From Maribacter litopenaei (GTDB lineage Bacteria > Bacteroidota > Bacteroidia > Flavobacteriales > Flavobacteriaceae), in the NCBI RefSeq assembly GCF_025244665.1, contig NZ_CP104205.1, positions 3,469,001-3,533,000 of the forward strand: a stretch of DNA of 64,000 nt, given 5' to 3'. The position numbers and the translations under genes are program-made. The notes beneath the pieces were generated by a model. The model did not search any database and had not been told where the DNA came from. It saw nothing but the letters and a program-made list of their open reading frames with translations. Below, piece after piece: positions 11,073 through 20,188 of this stretch (within the stretch, counting starts at the first letter, position 1; each line of letters opens with the position of its first letter).

Positions 11073-11133
11073 GGAGCAAAGTATTCTTCGTATTTTTGTT
11101 TAAATATAACAATAGAGATATAAAAAGTTACAA

Positions 11134-12688
11134 ATGTCAGAAATTGCAAAAGAATTTGGAATAGTTGAGGCCTTAGCTGCTTTAGGCATAAAAGAAACAA
11201 ATAATGGTTCATCTACTGGTCCGGAAAGCTTTGCTTCGGGCCACCTGATTGAATCCTATTCTCCAGTGGATGGCTCTTTGATAAGCAAAGTGAAATCAAC
11301 CTCAAGGGAGGACTACGAAAAGGTAATGGAAAAGGCTATGGAAGCCTTTAAAATATGGAGAGCAAAGCCAGCACCCCAACGAGGTGAAATTATACGTCAA
11401 TTCGGAAACAGACTTCGGGAATTAAAGGAACCTCTTGGAAAGCTGGTTTCCTATGAAATGGGTAAAAGTTATCAAGAAGGTCGCGGGGAAGTTCAGGAAA
11501 TGATCGATATCTGTGATTTTGCCGTTGGATTATCAAGACAGCTTCACGGTCTTACCATGCACTCAGAAAGACCGGGCCATAGAATGTATGAACAATATCA
11601 TTCCTTGGGAGTGGTGGGAATCATATCAGCATTTAATTTTCCTGTAGCCGTGTGGTCTTGGAATACAGCTTTGGCATGGGTCTGTGGTGACGTTTGTGTA
11701 TGGAAACCTTCTGAAAAGACACCTCTATGCGGTATAGCCTGCCAAAATATTGCTGCTTCGGTGTTCAAGGAAAATAATTTACCGAGAGGGTATTTCATGT
11801 CTTATCAACGGAGATTATCAAGTAGGGGAATTTATGACTCAGGATAATAGAATTCCGTTGGTGTCCGCAACTGGATCTATTCGAATGGGTAAAATAGTGG
11901 CCCAAGCGGTCGCGGCCGGACTTGGTAAATCCTTATTGGAATTAGGAGGTAACAATGCAATTATTGTCACACCCGACGCCGACATAAAAATGACTGTTAT
12001 TGGTGCTGTTTTTGGTGCTGTGGGTACCGCAGGACAAAGATGTACTTCTACAAGAAGACTGATCATTCACGAGTCTATATATGACAAAGTAAAAGATGCC
12101 CTAGTATCTGCATACCAACAATTGAAAATTGGCAATCCTCTTGATCAGAACAATCATGTAGGCCCCCTTATCGATACCGATGCCGTAACGCTCTATTCAA
12201 AAGCTTTGGAGAAAGTTGTGGAAGAAGGTGGTGAACTCATTGTAGAAGGTGGCGTCCTAGAAGGAAAGGGCTATGAAAGTGGTTGTTACGTAAAACCTGC
12301 CATTGCAGAAGCTAAGAACGATTTTGAGATTGTGCAGCATGAGACATTTGCTCCGGTGCTTTATTTACTCAAGTATTCCGGTGATGTTGAGAATGCTATA
12401 GCATTGCAGAATGGTGTCGTACAAGGACTATCCTCTGCCATAATGACCAATAATCTTAGGGAAGCGGAAAAATTCCTTTCCGCAGCGGGAAGTGATTGTG
12501 GTATTGCCAATGTTAATATTGGAACTTCCGGGGCTGAAATAGGGGGTGCCTTTGGCGGGGAGAAAGAAACAGGCGGTGGCCGTGAAAGTGGTTCGGATGC
12601 ATGGAAAATTTATATGAGAAGACAGACAAATACAATTAACTATACTACCGAATTACCTCTTGCCCAAGGAATAAGATTTGATTTATAA
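11134..12688 (+). CDS. ALDH7-type aldehyde dehydrogenase (one frameshift)
   Basis: NAD-dependent aldehyde dehydrogenase of the ALDH7 (alpha-aminoadipic semialdehyde dehydrogenase, antiquitin) type, about 517 aa. Evidence: the N-terminal LAALGI segment, GVVGIISAFNFPVAVWSWN, WKPSEKTPLCGIACQNI, the oxyanion/NAD segment LLELGGNNAIIV, the catalytic cysteine in GTAGQRCTSTRR, and HETFAPVLYLLKY. The frame breaks at 11782-11787 (CCGAGA for CCAGA) and resumes as GISCLINGDYQVGEF. Family members oxidise aminoadipate semialdehyde in lysine breakdown; the kynurenine-pathway neighbour leaves a role in that pathway possible but unproven. Confidence 0.88.
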
Positions 12689-12706
12689 TAGATTATTATA
12701 ATCGAG

Positions 12707-12744
12707 AGCGGCTTGAAATTTTGTAAAATCTCAGGCCGCTTTTT
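12707..12744 (+). terminator. Terminator after the aldehyde dehydrogenase
   Basis: AGCGGC (12707-12712) pairs with GCCGCT (12735-12740) around an inner ATTTT/AAAAT stem, followed by five T. Confidence 0.8.
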
Positions 12745-13291
12745 GATTAGGCCTATCCGGTGTCCAACTACCTTCCAATAAATTCTGTATGCCCAATATC
12801 AAGAACATACACAGGAATTTAAAAACCTCAATACTTCCTTTTTTTAACTTTTTCATACTGTTCTCTTTGTACCAATTCAATGTAGCCATATAAAGAAAAG
12901 GGTGAACCCATCAATGTACGATTGGAGTTGATTTTTGTATGATTTGAAATTGTACTCACTTACCATCATAAAAAAGCCCCACGTCTGATAAAGAATGGAG
13001 CCTTTTATTTAAACCAACTAACTCAAATATTGAAACTATACTATTACAATGCCACATTCTTTGCGGGAGTAATAGGGATCAAATTATTTGTTATCATAAG
13101 TTCTAAAAAAATAATATTGTTTAAAAACTGATTTATACCACTGTTGACATCCCATGTACAAATGGAAAAAATATCTGTATAAATGGTAAATTCCTTTTTT
13201 GTCTGATTACTAGATATTAAGGCTTAGAAAATCCTAAAATTTTAAGATTTTTTTAATACATTGTATCACAGACACTAAACTATAATCAGCA
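12745..13291. other. Gene-free A+T-rich stretch
   Basis: About 550 bp with no supportable coding frame. It is rich in A/T runs, and no strong -33/-7 pair was found. It presumably contains the promoter for the OmpA-domain gene at 13292, but no site can be pinned down. Confidence 0.5.
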
Positions 13292-14201
13292 ATGAACAAA
13301 ACAACAACCAACCTATTGTTGATGTTGATTACCATTCTTTCCGGCACCTATTTCTACATTAATTATTGTAGCGAATGTGGCACCATGGCAACAGAGGTAC
13401 CTCCCATAGAGACCGTAATTCCGGAAGAGGTAGCATCAACATCCTATCCATTTGCTTTTAGCGACGGTAATTTTTCCTATGAAGTAAATGACAACTACAA
13501 CTTCCAATTTTCCTCATCGTCCATTTTGATGCCTTTGGCCACGGGCATTGGAACAGGTATCGATAAATTACAGGGGTATCTGTCAGAGAATCCGAGAGAA
13601 GGTTCTCAATATAATTGGCTATTACACCAGCGAGGAAGTAAATAATTCGGCCTATCCCAATCTAGGCCTTGCCAGGGCCAATGCCGTTAAGAATGATTTA
13701 GTGGCAAAGGGTATCCCTTCCACTCACATCAATACAAGCAGTGAGTTGAAGGAGATAATGGTTCCCGGAGACGACATTTTTTACGGCCCCATGGCCTACA
13801 CTATTGACGCTGTATCAGAAACTGCGGATGAGGAACTTTCGGCTCTTTTTGAAAAAATCAATGCTGATCCACTTATTCTATACTTCAATACGGCCGAAGC
13901 ATCCATAAATCTAAACGCAGAACAGCGTCAGAAAGTAGCGGATATATCCGGATTTATCGATAAAGTATCTGATGGTACAGTAAGCATTACAGGTCATACG
14001 GATAATACCGGCCTAGCCGAAACAAACATGAAACTTGGATTGGATCGGGCAAATTTTGCAAAGGACTACCTTATAAGAAATGGTATATCGGCAGACAAAA
14101 TAACGACTTCTTCCAAAGGTCAAACGGAACCCATTGCGGACAATGCCACTGAAGAGGGAAAGGCCAAAAACCGAAGAACCGTAGTGACTTTAAACAAATA
14201 A
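13292..14201 (+). CDS. OmpA-domain envelope protein (one frameshift)
   Basis: About 302 residues. An N-terminal hydrophobic segment (TNLLLMLITILSGTYFYI) may be an uncleaved membrane anchor. Two OmpA-like regions follow: a diverged one (NIIGYYTSEEVNN…LGLARANAVKNDLVAKGI) and a canonical one (ILYFNTAEASINLNAEQRQ…VSITGHTDNTGLAETN…LDRANFAKDYLI…KNRRTVV) that should bind peptidoglycan. The frames join at 13592-13597 by reading CCGAGA as CCAGA. It ends 29 bp before the helix-hairpin-helix gene, so the two are probably one operon. Confidence 0.8.
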
Positions 14202-14230
14202 AAACAACTAACTAATAAAACTCTTTAAAA

Positions 14231-14785
14231 ATGAATTTCGAAACAATGAATATCTGGTGCTGGCTTATACCCCTTTTAGTGGGAGCAATCTGTGGTATAT
14301 TAGGCTACCTTATTGGTAAATCCGCTACTACCACCATTATCAATTCCGCTGAGATTAAAATTTTGGAAGATAAAAACACCAAACTTCAAGCCGAATTGGA
14401 CGCTTGTAATAAAAAAGTTTCTTCCAAAGCCAACCTTGGAACAACCGCTACCTCCTTTGCCGCTGGTGCTGCTGTGGCCTCACTACCGTTTGATGCAGAC
14501 GCTGCCAAAGCTGTGTTTGGAAAAGCCGTAAAACAGGACGACCTTAAAGTTGTAGAAGGAATAGGTCCCAAAATAGAGGGCATGTTCAAGGATGCGGGCA
14601 TAAAAACATGGAAAGCCCTTTCCGAGTCTACTGTAGCAGACTGCCAAAAGGTGTTGGACGGTGGTGGGAAACGCTATCAAATACACGACCCAGCCTCTTG
14701 GCCCATGCAGGCAAAAATGTGTTATGAAGGTAAATGGAAGGAACTATTTAAATGGCAGGAAGAACATAAACACGGCAAATTGTAA
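14231..14785 (+). CDS. Membrane-anchored helix-hairpin-helix protein
   Basis: A 184-residue protein with one N-terminal transmembrane helix (WCWLIPLLVGAICGILGYLIG), a short coiled-coil-like segment (ILEDKNTKLQAELDACNKKV), an Ala-rich linker, and a C-terminal helix-hairpin-helix region (DLKVVEGIGPKIEGMFKDAG…TWKALSESTVADCQKVLDGG). This HHH segment resembles the one that databases often label as ribosomal protein L21-like or NADH dehydrogenase subunit E-like, but no such role follows. It is immediately downstream of the two-domain OmpA gene and followed by a clear terminator, suggesting a joint envelope function that is not known. Confidence 0.72.
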   Translation: MNFETMNIWCWLIPLLVGAICGILGYLIGKSATTTIINSAEIKILEDKNTKLQAELDACNKKVSSKANLGTTATSFAAGAAVASLPFDADAAKAVFGKAVKQDDLKVVEGIGPKIEGMFKDAGIKTWKALSESTVADCQKVLDGGGKRYQIHDPASWPMQAKMCYEGKWKELFKWQEEHKHGKL

Positions 14786-14810
14786 TTACCAAACCAGCCT
14801 AAACTAAAAA

Positions 14811-14836
14811 CCCAAGCAAGTCGCTTGGGTTTTTTT
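14811..14836 (+). terminator. Rho-independent terminator
   Basis: CCCAAGC (14811-14817), loop AAGTC, GCTTGGG (14823-14829), then seven T; ends the OmpA/HHH operon. Confidence 0.88.
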
Positions 14837-14854
14837 ATTCTTTATATTGATAAT

Positions 14855-15849
14855 TATAAAGCTCCATTGGCCTCTACCCATTTAAAATGGTATTGATCCT
14901 GGGGAAACTTCATACGCTCTGCAATACGTTCCAATCGGCAGGCAAACTTATAAGATAGTCCCTTGCCTTTTCGGCATCCTCATTTAATGACCGAATCGAT
15001 TCCAAATCCCAAAAAGCGTTTAACTTTCTCAAAATATCTACATAATCCTGGGCCGTGTAAACTCCCAATCGCTGAGCACAATTTGAAAAATTCTCAAATG
15101 CGGTACCAATGGTTCCACCGGATTCCCTCAAAAAATGTGCGGGCATCACTATTTTTTTCTTCATCATATCGGCAAATGCCAACATCATCCCGGAAGGTCC
15201 TCTCCAAATATATTTTTTACAAATTCCCTATAAGCAAGGTGGTGCCGCATTTCATCTCCAGCGATAATGGTACACATTTTACCTAAAAGTGCATTGCCTT
15301 TCTTCTTGGCCATCTGCCCTACGCGCTTATGTGATATATTGGTTGCCAACTCCTGAAAGGAAGTATAGACAAAGTTCTTGTAGGGATCCCTATCTGTTCC
15401 TATGTCAAAACCATCTGTCAGCAAATGTTGTGTGGTTATTTCTATTTCCCTCATATTTACCCTTCCGGATAGGTAGAGGTACTTATTTAAAACATCACCA
15501 TGTCTATTTTCTTCTCCTGTCCATGCCCTCACCCATTTGGCCCAGCCATTGGTCTTAAAATCTCCGTGTTGATCGATTCCAACAACATCCATCAACCATG
15601 ATTCATAGGTTGGTAAGGCCTCCTCAGTGATGGTATCCGCAACCATGGTCACCCAAAAATCATATCCCAACTCCTTGGATTCCTCGCGAATTTCCTTCAC
15701 CTTCTCCAAAAATCCATCTTCCTCCGAATCCGCAAAAAATCACTTGGCTGCCAAATTTTTTCAATGGGTACAAGAAAGGATTCCATAAAACCAGCGACTT
15801 TAGGTTCCAATGCCTGCATTACTTCCAATCGTATATTTTTTTCCGCCAT
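14855..15849 (-). CDS. Acyl-[acyl-carrier-protein] desaturase (three frame errors)
   Basis: Soluble di-iron acyl-ACP desaturase of about 330 aa, introducing a double bond into ACP-bound fatty acids. Di-iron ligands are seen in WTGEENRHGDVLNKYL and IIAGDEMRHHLAYREFV (two EExxH/DExRH helices), with FVYTSFQELATNISHKR between them. The start MAEKNIRLEVMQALEP is at 15849. Frame errors: 15729-15732 (TCCG where TCTGG restores FLPDSEEDGF), about 15189-15193 (in DLPxMM), and 14935-14938 (TCGG for TCTGG), after which the protein ends …FKWVEANGAL at 14855. Related to plant stearoyl-ACP desaturases and bacterial DesA1/2 types. Confidence 0.88.
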
Positions 15850-15913
15850 GTTTTATTTTTTATCAAAGTTCGACATTAATATACTGTTTTAGCGTTAAAA
15901 TCGAATTCATTTT

Positions 15914-16648
15914 TCAGTTTCTACCTTTTTCTCCTGGATAATAGGTATGGATCGGGTCGCTTTGCCAAAATTCCTTTGAATGGACATCCAATGCGGTCAA
16001 CGGACCTTTGAACGCTGCACCGGTATCTATGTTCCACACGTTGGCAGCTTTTTGAGGTGTTGTCTTTCCCATTCGAGTGACAGGTGTGTGACCAATGTAT
16101 ATTTCATCATAATGAATTAACCTTTGGGGGTAGTGCTCATGGGTTTGGCTCAAATGCGGGTTCAGGGACAGGGCAAGTTCCCAAAGTGTTCGATCCCAAT
16201 AAAAGGCCTTAGTAAAATATTCGTGTTCAACCCCCTTTAAATGGGTAAACCCGGCATGAAGAAAAAGCTTGTTTTCTTCGCTCAAATAATGGTTTAGCAA
16301 ACTTTCGTAAAAAGATATGTGAATATTCTTTGTTGCTTGATCTGCATTGGCATATGATTCTGCCGTGGCCCTTCCGCCATGCATAAACCAAGTGGGGTTG
16401 TCCTTACCTTCGGTAAGCCATTCATAACATAATTCGTCGTGATTACCCCTGAGAAAGATACAATTGTGAGATGCTCTCAGTTGAATCAAAAAATCTATGG
16501 TCTCCACGGCATCGCTCCACGCATCTATATAGTCCCCCGGAAAAATCAAGGTATCCTCCGAAGTGACCCTTGCCCTAACCAGTAAATCCTTTAATGCTTT
16601 TAATCCCGAATGGATATCCCCTATAACAAGGGTTCTTTGTGATGTCAT
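15914..16648 (-). CDS. PPP-family metallophosphatase
   Basis: A 244-residue calcineurin-like phosphoesterase with the metal-binding series of the PPP family in order: GDIHSGLKAL (residue 10), GDYIDAWSDAV, RGNHDELCYEWL, LHAGFTHL, and a final IGHTPVTRMG. It is probably a cytoplasmic serine/threonine phosphatase or a nucleotide phosphohydrolase; the sequence does not separate these. The start ATG overlaps the stop of the zinc-ribbon gene (ATGA), placing it as the third gene of the SPFH operon. No frame error. Confidence 0.82.
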   Translation of the reverse strand: MTSQRTLVIGDIHSGLKALKDLLVRARVTSEDTLIFPGDYIDAWSDAVETIDFLIQLRASHNCIFLRGNHDELCYEWLTEGKDNPTWFMHGGRATAESYANADQATKNIHISFYESLLNHYLSEENKLFLHAGFTHLKGVEHEYFTKAFYWDRTLWELALSLNPHLSQTHEHYPQRLIHYDEIYIGHTPVTRMGKTTPQKAANVWNIDTGAAFKGPLTALDVHSKEFWQSDPIHTYYPGEKGRN

Positions 16649-17724
16649 TTTGCAAAAATCGCAAATAGTCCTATTAAGACAAGAATAAACAGTACTAAAA
16701 AGAATATTTTCCGAAAGAATAGGGCCTACTACCGCTCACTGTTCCGGTTTGCCCATTGATATAGAAATTATAATCCTTACCGGAATATCTATAAGAACTA
16801 ATATAAATAGGTAATAATATGTGCTTAAATGTTTCATTGGAGAGTTTGATATCGGCGTTTGCAATACGTTGTGTATCGCCACCAATGTCCCTTCTGATCC
16901 AGTTGTATGCAATATTTTTAGCTTCCTGGAAGGATTGATGGTGCCCTTCCTTCAAGGAAACTGTATATTTTTCGGTAACAAATCCTGACAAATATTTGGT
17001 ATTAAACACTACAAGGTCCTTTAAGTTCCAAAAGGCCACTTTTTGAGGAATGTCACTTCTCTTTCGCTTTGAAGCATTTATCAAAATATCGTCCACAAAA
17101 CCCTCTACAACTCCTGAAGCATAGATCCATCGGGTCTTTCTAACCTGACGTGTCCTCTTTCCTTTATCACTGTTATAGGTTTGGGTTTCGTAATAATAAT
17201 CGCCTCTTTGACCTTGATATGATGCATATAGATTGGCATCAAAAGTCCAGTAAGGAACATAAAGTCCGTGCAAACCCTCCGGGTCAGGGCGGCTCTTTTG
17301 AGATTGTTGGGTGCAAACCAAAGGCTCCCAACCCATGTTTTAAAAATACTTCGGCCTTTTTTGCATCCAATTGAAATGGAACCAGTGCTCCTGGGGTTAT
17401 CCAACCCTCAACCTCAACATCTTCCCGTATAAGAGGATCACCACAGTAGACACAGTCCAATGATTTATAGTTTTCCTCCACATGTTGATTGGCCCCACAA
17501 TTTTTACAATGTAACAATTCAATCGTTTCAGTATAGGCATTTTCCCCAACCACTTTTAAGTAATGGGCCAGTTCCAATTCCTCAAAACTGCTCTTGGATT
17601 GCTCTATAAACTCCTCATACCCGCAATATTCACAAGTAAGCTGATGGGAACCTGGCTTAAATTTAAGTTCGGCCCCACAATTGGCACATGCTTTTTTAAG
17701 TTCTGACTGCTGAATATCTTCCAT
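16645..17724 (-). CDS. Zinc-ribbon membrane protein, YdjG-like (three frame errors)
   Basis: About 360 residues. Two zinc ribbons open the protein (CANCGAEL…CEYCGYEEF and CKNCGANQ…CVYCGDPL), then GALVPFQLDAKKAEVFLK, the conserved GLHGLYVPYWTFDANLYASY with QGQRGDYYYET, and a single C-terminal transmembrane helix (FFLVLFILVLIGLFAIFAK). This order matches the Bacillus YdjG type protein often mislabelled as a PriA-like helicase. Frame errors lie at about 17320-17340 (cause unclear), 17279-17284 (restoring TPEG) and 16711-16714 (CCGA for CCAGA, restoring the tail helix). It is downstream of the SPFH gene and overlaps the phosphatase start. Confidence 0.78.
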
Positions 17725-17778
17725 AGCAAAAGTGTCACTTATTCAACTAAGTGAAACTGTAAGTATTTAATTAGGACC

Positions 17779-18917
17779 TTAGGCCGATGGTAATGGAGGC
17801 GGGGTGTTACCTCCGAGAAAAGACTTAAGTTCTTCCACTTCCTTCAATGAAGCCCAGCTATCCATGCCCTGTTTCCATACCAACGTGTCCCTATTGATGG
17901 TCCTGCTGGCAAATAATTCCTTTAATCTATCGAAGGAAACAGGTCCCGCTTGTTGACCATTCACTGCATAAAAATAAGTTACCTGAGCAAAGGAATAGGT
18001 GGAGGTCCAACTGGGGCCTGCTGTGATTGATTTCCCATGGGCTGACTTGTGTTCTGACCCATCATATTGCCCATTTGCTGTGCCAGCACAAAACCCATAC
18101 CCATGCCCATTCCGGCCCCTGCAGTACCGCCCTCGTTCTTAGCTGCAGCTTCCATTGCCTTGGCAGCCTTAAACTGGGAAAGTTTTGTCATATCCAATTT
18201 ATCCAATCTGCTATACTCAAAAATTTCCTTTTTTAGTTCCTCCGGCATGGATACGTTCTCTATATAGAAGCGCTCCAATTCTATACCAACCCTATTGAAT
18301 TCCGGTTGCATTACCTCTTGGCATGTCTCTGATAATTCACTGGTGTTGGCCGCATATAGTTCTATGGGAAGATTGGCCTCCCCTACGGTATCGGTAAACC
18401 TTGTAACTATTAAACTTTTTAGGTGCTCGTTCACCTCATAATTGGTAAAATTACCATCGGTGCCCACAACATCCACCACGAATTTTCCAGGGTCGTTTAT
18501 CCTGAAACTATAGGTGCCGAATGCTCTAATTTCTACAAGACCAAAACGATCATCGCTAAGCATAAAAGGATTTTTGGTACCCCACTTTTCATCGGTGAAC
18601 AATCTTGTATTTACAAAATATACTTCGGCCTTAAAAGGACTATCAAAACCATATTTCCATCCTTTAAGTGTTGTTAGAATAGGAAGGTTTTTGGTATTCA
18701 AGGTATATGTGCCTGGGGTAAAAACATCCGCTAACTGGCCTTCGTTTACAAACACCGCAGTTTGCCCTTCGCGTACTATCAACTGTGCGTTGTTCTTTAT
18801 TTCATTTTGATATCTTTCAAATCTATGTACAATGGTGTCGTTACTGCTATCCAGCCATTCTACAATATCTATAAACTCGTGACTCAGTTTCTTTTTTATC
18901 TCATCGAATAATCCCAT
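17779..18917 (-). CDS. SPFH-domain/GYF-like protein, YdjI-like (one frameshift)
   Basis: About 380 residues. The N-terminal half is an SPFH (virion-core/YdjI) domain: MGLFDEIKKKLSHEFIDIV, IVREGQTAVFVNEGQLADVF, RAFGTYSFRINDPGKFVVDV, YIENVSMPEELKKEIFEYSR. A Met/Gly-rich linker and a proline run (VGPPPIP) lead to a C-terminal GYF_2-like domain (TYFYAVNGQQAGPVSFDRL…VWKQGMDSWASLKEV) ending PPPLPSA. The two parts are in different frames, joined near 17987-17992; the expected …PLAQVTYFYAVNG favours one protein. Homologues in Bacillus belong to the ydjFGHI envelope-stress operon with PspA. A zinc-ribbon YdjG homologue follows at 54 bp. Confidence 0.8.
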
Positions 18918-19242
18918 TTTCTTAGGTTTTTAATTGCTCTAAAAAGGTAGGGATTTAAAAGAATTCACGCAAAAAATAGCATGTTCAATAAGTGCTGTGA
19001 ATACTTAAATAAGGAAGACCGAATTGACCTCGTAAATCTTTATGAATGGATTATTCATAACCAAAGTATTAAGTAAGCTATTTTTTCTGATTACCTTAGA
19101 AACTATTATTTCTGTATTAAGGAAATAAAAAGTATCCGAGAAGAGTTATTTTTGGACTCTTTTTAGGTGTTTTTAGAAGCGCATACCAACACTTAAAAAG
19201 TTTTGGGATTACGATTGAAATAAAACCATTAAAACGAAACAA
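18918..19242. other. Divergent intergenic region
   Basis: 325 bp between the SPFH operon (minus) and the fructokinase gene (plus). A TATTTTTG box at 19147-19154 fits the Bacteroidota -7 consensus for a + promoter, but no -33 TTTG stands at the right distance and it is 90 bp from the ATG. Otherwise only A/T-rich sequence. Confidence 0.4.
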
Positions 19243-20187
19243 ATGAAAAAGGTGTTTTGCATTGGTGAACTACTCATTGATTTTGTAGCCGAAAACCAGG
19301 GCAAAAATTTATCCGTGGCCAAAGAATTTACAAAAAAAGCGGGCGGCGCCCCAGCAAATGTGGCATGTGCCATTAGCAAGCTGGAGGGCAAAAGCGTATT
19401 TGTTGGTTGTGTGGGTGACGATCCCTTTGGAAATTTTTTGCTGAATATTCTCGAAGAGAATAATGTGGATACTTCAATGGCCCAAAAATCGAACATTTTC
19501 ACAACTTTGGCCTTTGTTTCCATTGATGACGATGGCGAACGTGACTTTGTATTTAGCCGTGGTGCGGACAAGGAACTTAAATATGATTCTACCTTAAAGA
19601 AAGATTTCAAAAACAATATGGTTCATTTTGGGGCCGCAACGGCCATGCTTGGCGGTAATTTGGAAGAAGCCTATAACCGATACTTTTTTGATGCTCTCAC
19701 CAAGGATTCTTTCATAAGTTTCGATCCCAATTACAGGGAAGATCTTTGGAAACACAAAGAGGACGTTTTTATAAAAAAATGTATGCCTTTTATACAAAAA
19801 TCACATCCGGGAAAATTTAGTTTAGAGGAAGCAACACTACTTTCAGGAAAAAAGGATCTAGATGAGGCTTGCAATTTTCTCCACCAAACAGGTGTTGCCA
19901 TCATTGTAGTTACTTTGGGAAAGGAAGGTACACTATTGAGCACAAGGGATTTTAGAAAAACTATACCCAGTATCGAAGTGTCCCCTGTGGACACCACAGG
20001 TGCGGGGGATGCATTTATAGGTTGTATGTTGAAACAGATTGCCGAGCACGACAGTTTAGAGCTGCTCCTAGAAAGTGAACAAGAACTTTCCCAAATAGTG
20101 TCAAAAGCCAATAAGGCAGGGGCCATTACTACTACCAATTTCGGAGCCATTGAGTCTTTACCTACCCAAAAACAATTAGATTCCTAG
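19243..20187 (+). CDS. PfkB-family fructokinase
   Basis: Sugar kinase of 314 aa, probably phosphorylating fructose to fructose-6-phosphate. Ribokinase-fold signatures: KKAGGAPANVACAISKLEG (PfkB signature 1) and the C-terminal DTTGAGDAFIGCML (signature 2 with the catalytic Asp). The start MKKVFCIGELLIDFVAEN is typical of bacterial fructokinases. Its stop is 1 bp from the start of the amylosucrase gene, which releases fructose from sucrose, so the two form a sucrose-use operon. No frame error. Confidence 0.88.
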   Translation: MKKVFCIGELLIDFVAENQGKNLSVAKEFTKKAGGAPANVACAISKLEGKSVFVGCVGDDPFGNFLLNILEENNVDTSMAQKSNIFTTLAFVSIDDDGERDFVFSRGADKELKYDSTLKKDFKNNMVHFGAATAMLGGNLEEAYNRYFFDALTKDSFISFDPNYREDLWKHKEDVFIKKCMPFIQKSHPGKFSLEEATLLSGKKDLDEACNFLHQTGVAIIVVTLGKEGTLLSTRDFRKTIPSIEVSPVDTTGAGDAFIGCMLKQIAEHDSLELLLESEQELSQIVSKANKAGAITTTNFGAIESLPTQKQLDS

Positions 20188-20188
20188 C

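Noticed and set aside
12745-13291. Small RNA or riboswitch in the gene-free stretch
   Set aside because: No conserved motif, terminator or promoter pair could be recognised; only A/T-rich sequence.
17105-17404. Separate 99-residue frame in the zinc-ribbon gene
   Set aside because: It is the middle part of the same protein (LWFAPNNLKRAAL) displaced by two frame errors, not a gene of its own.
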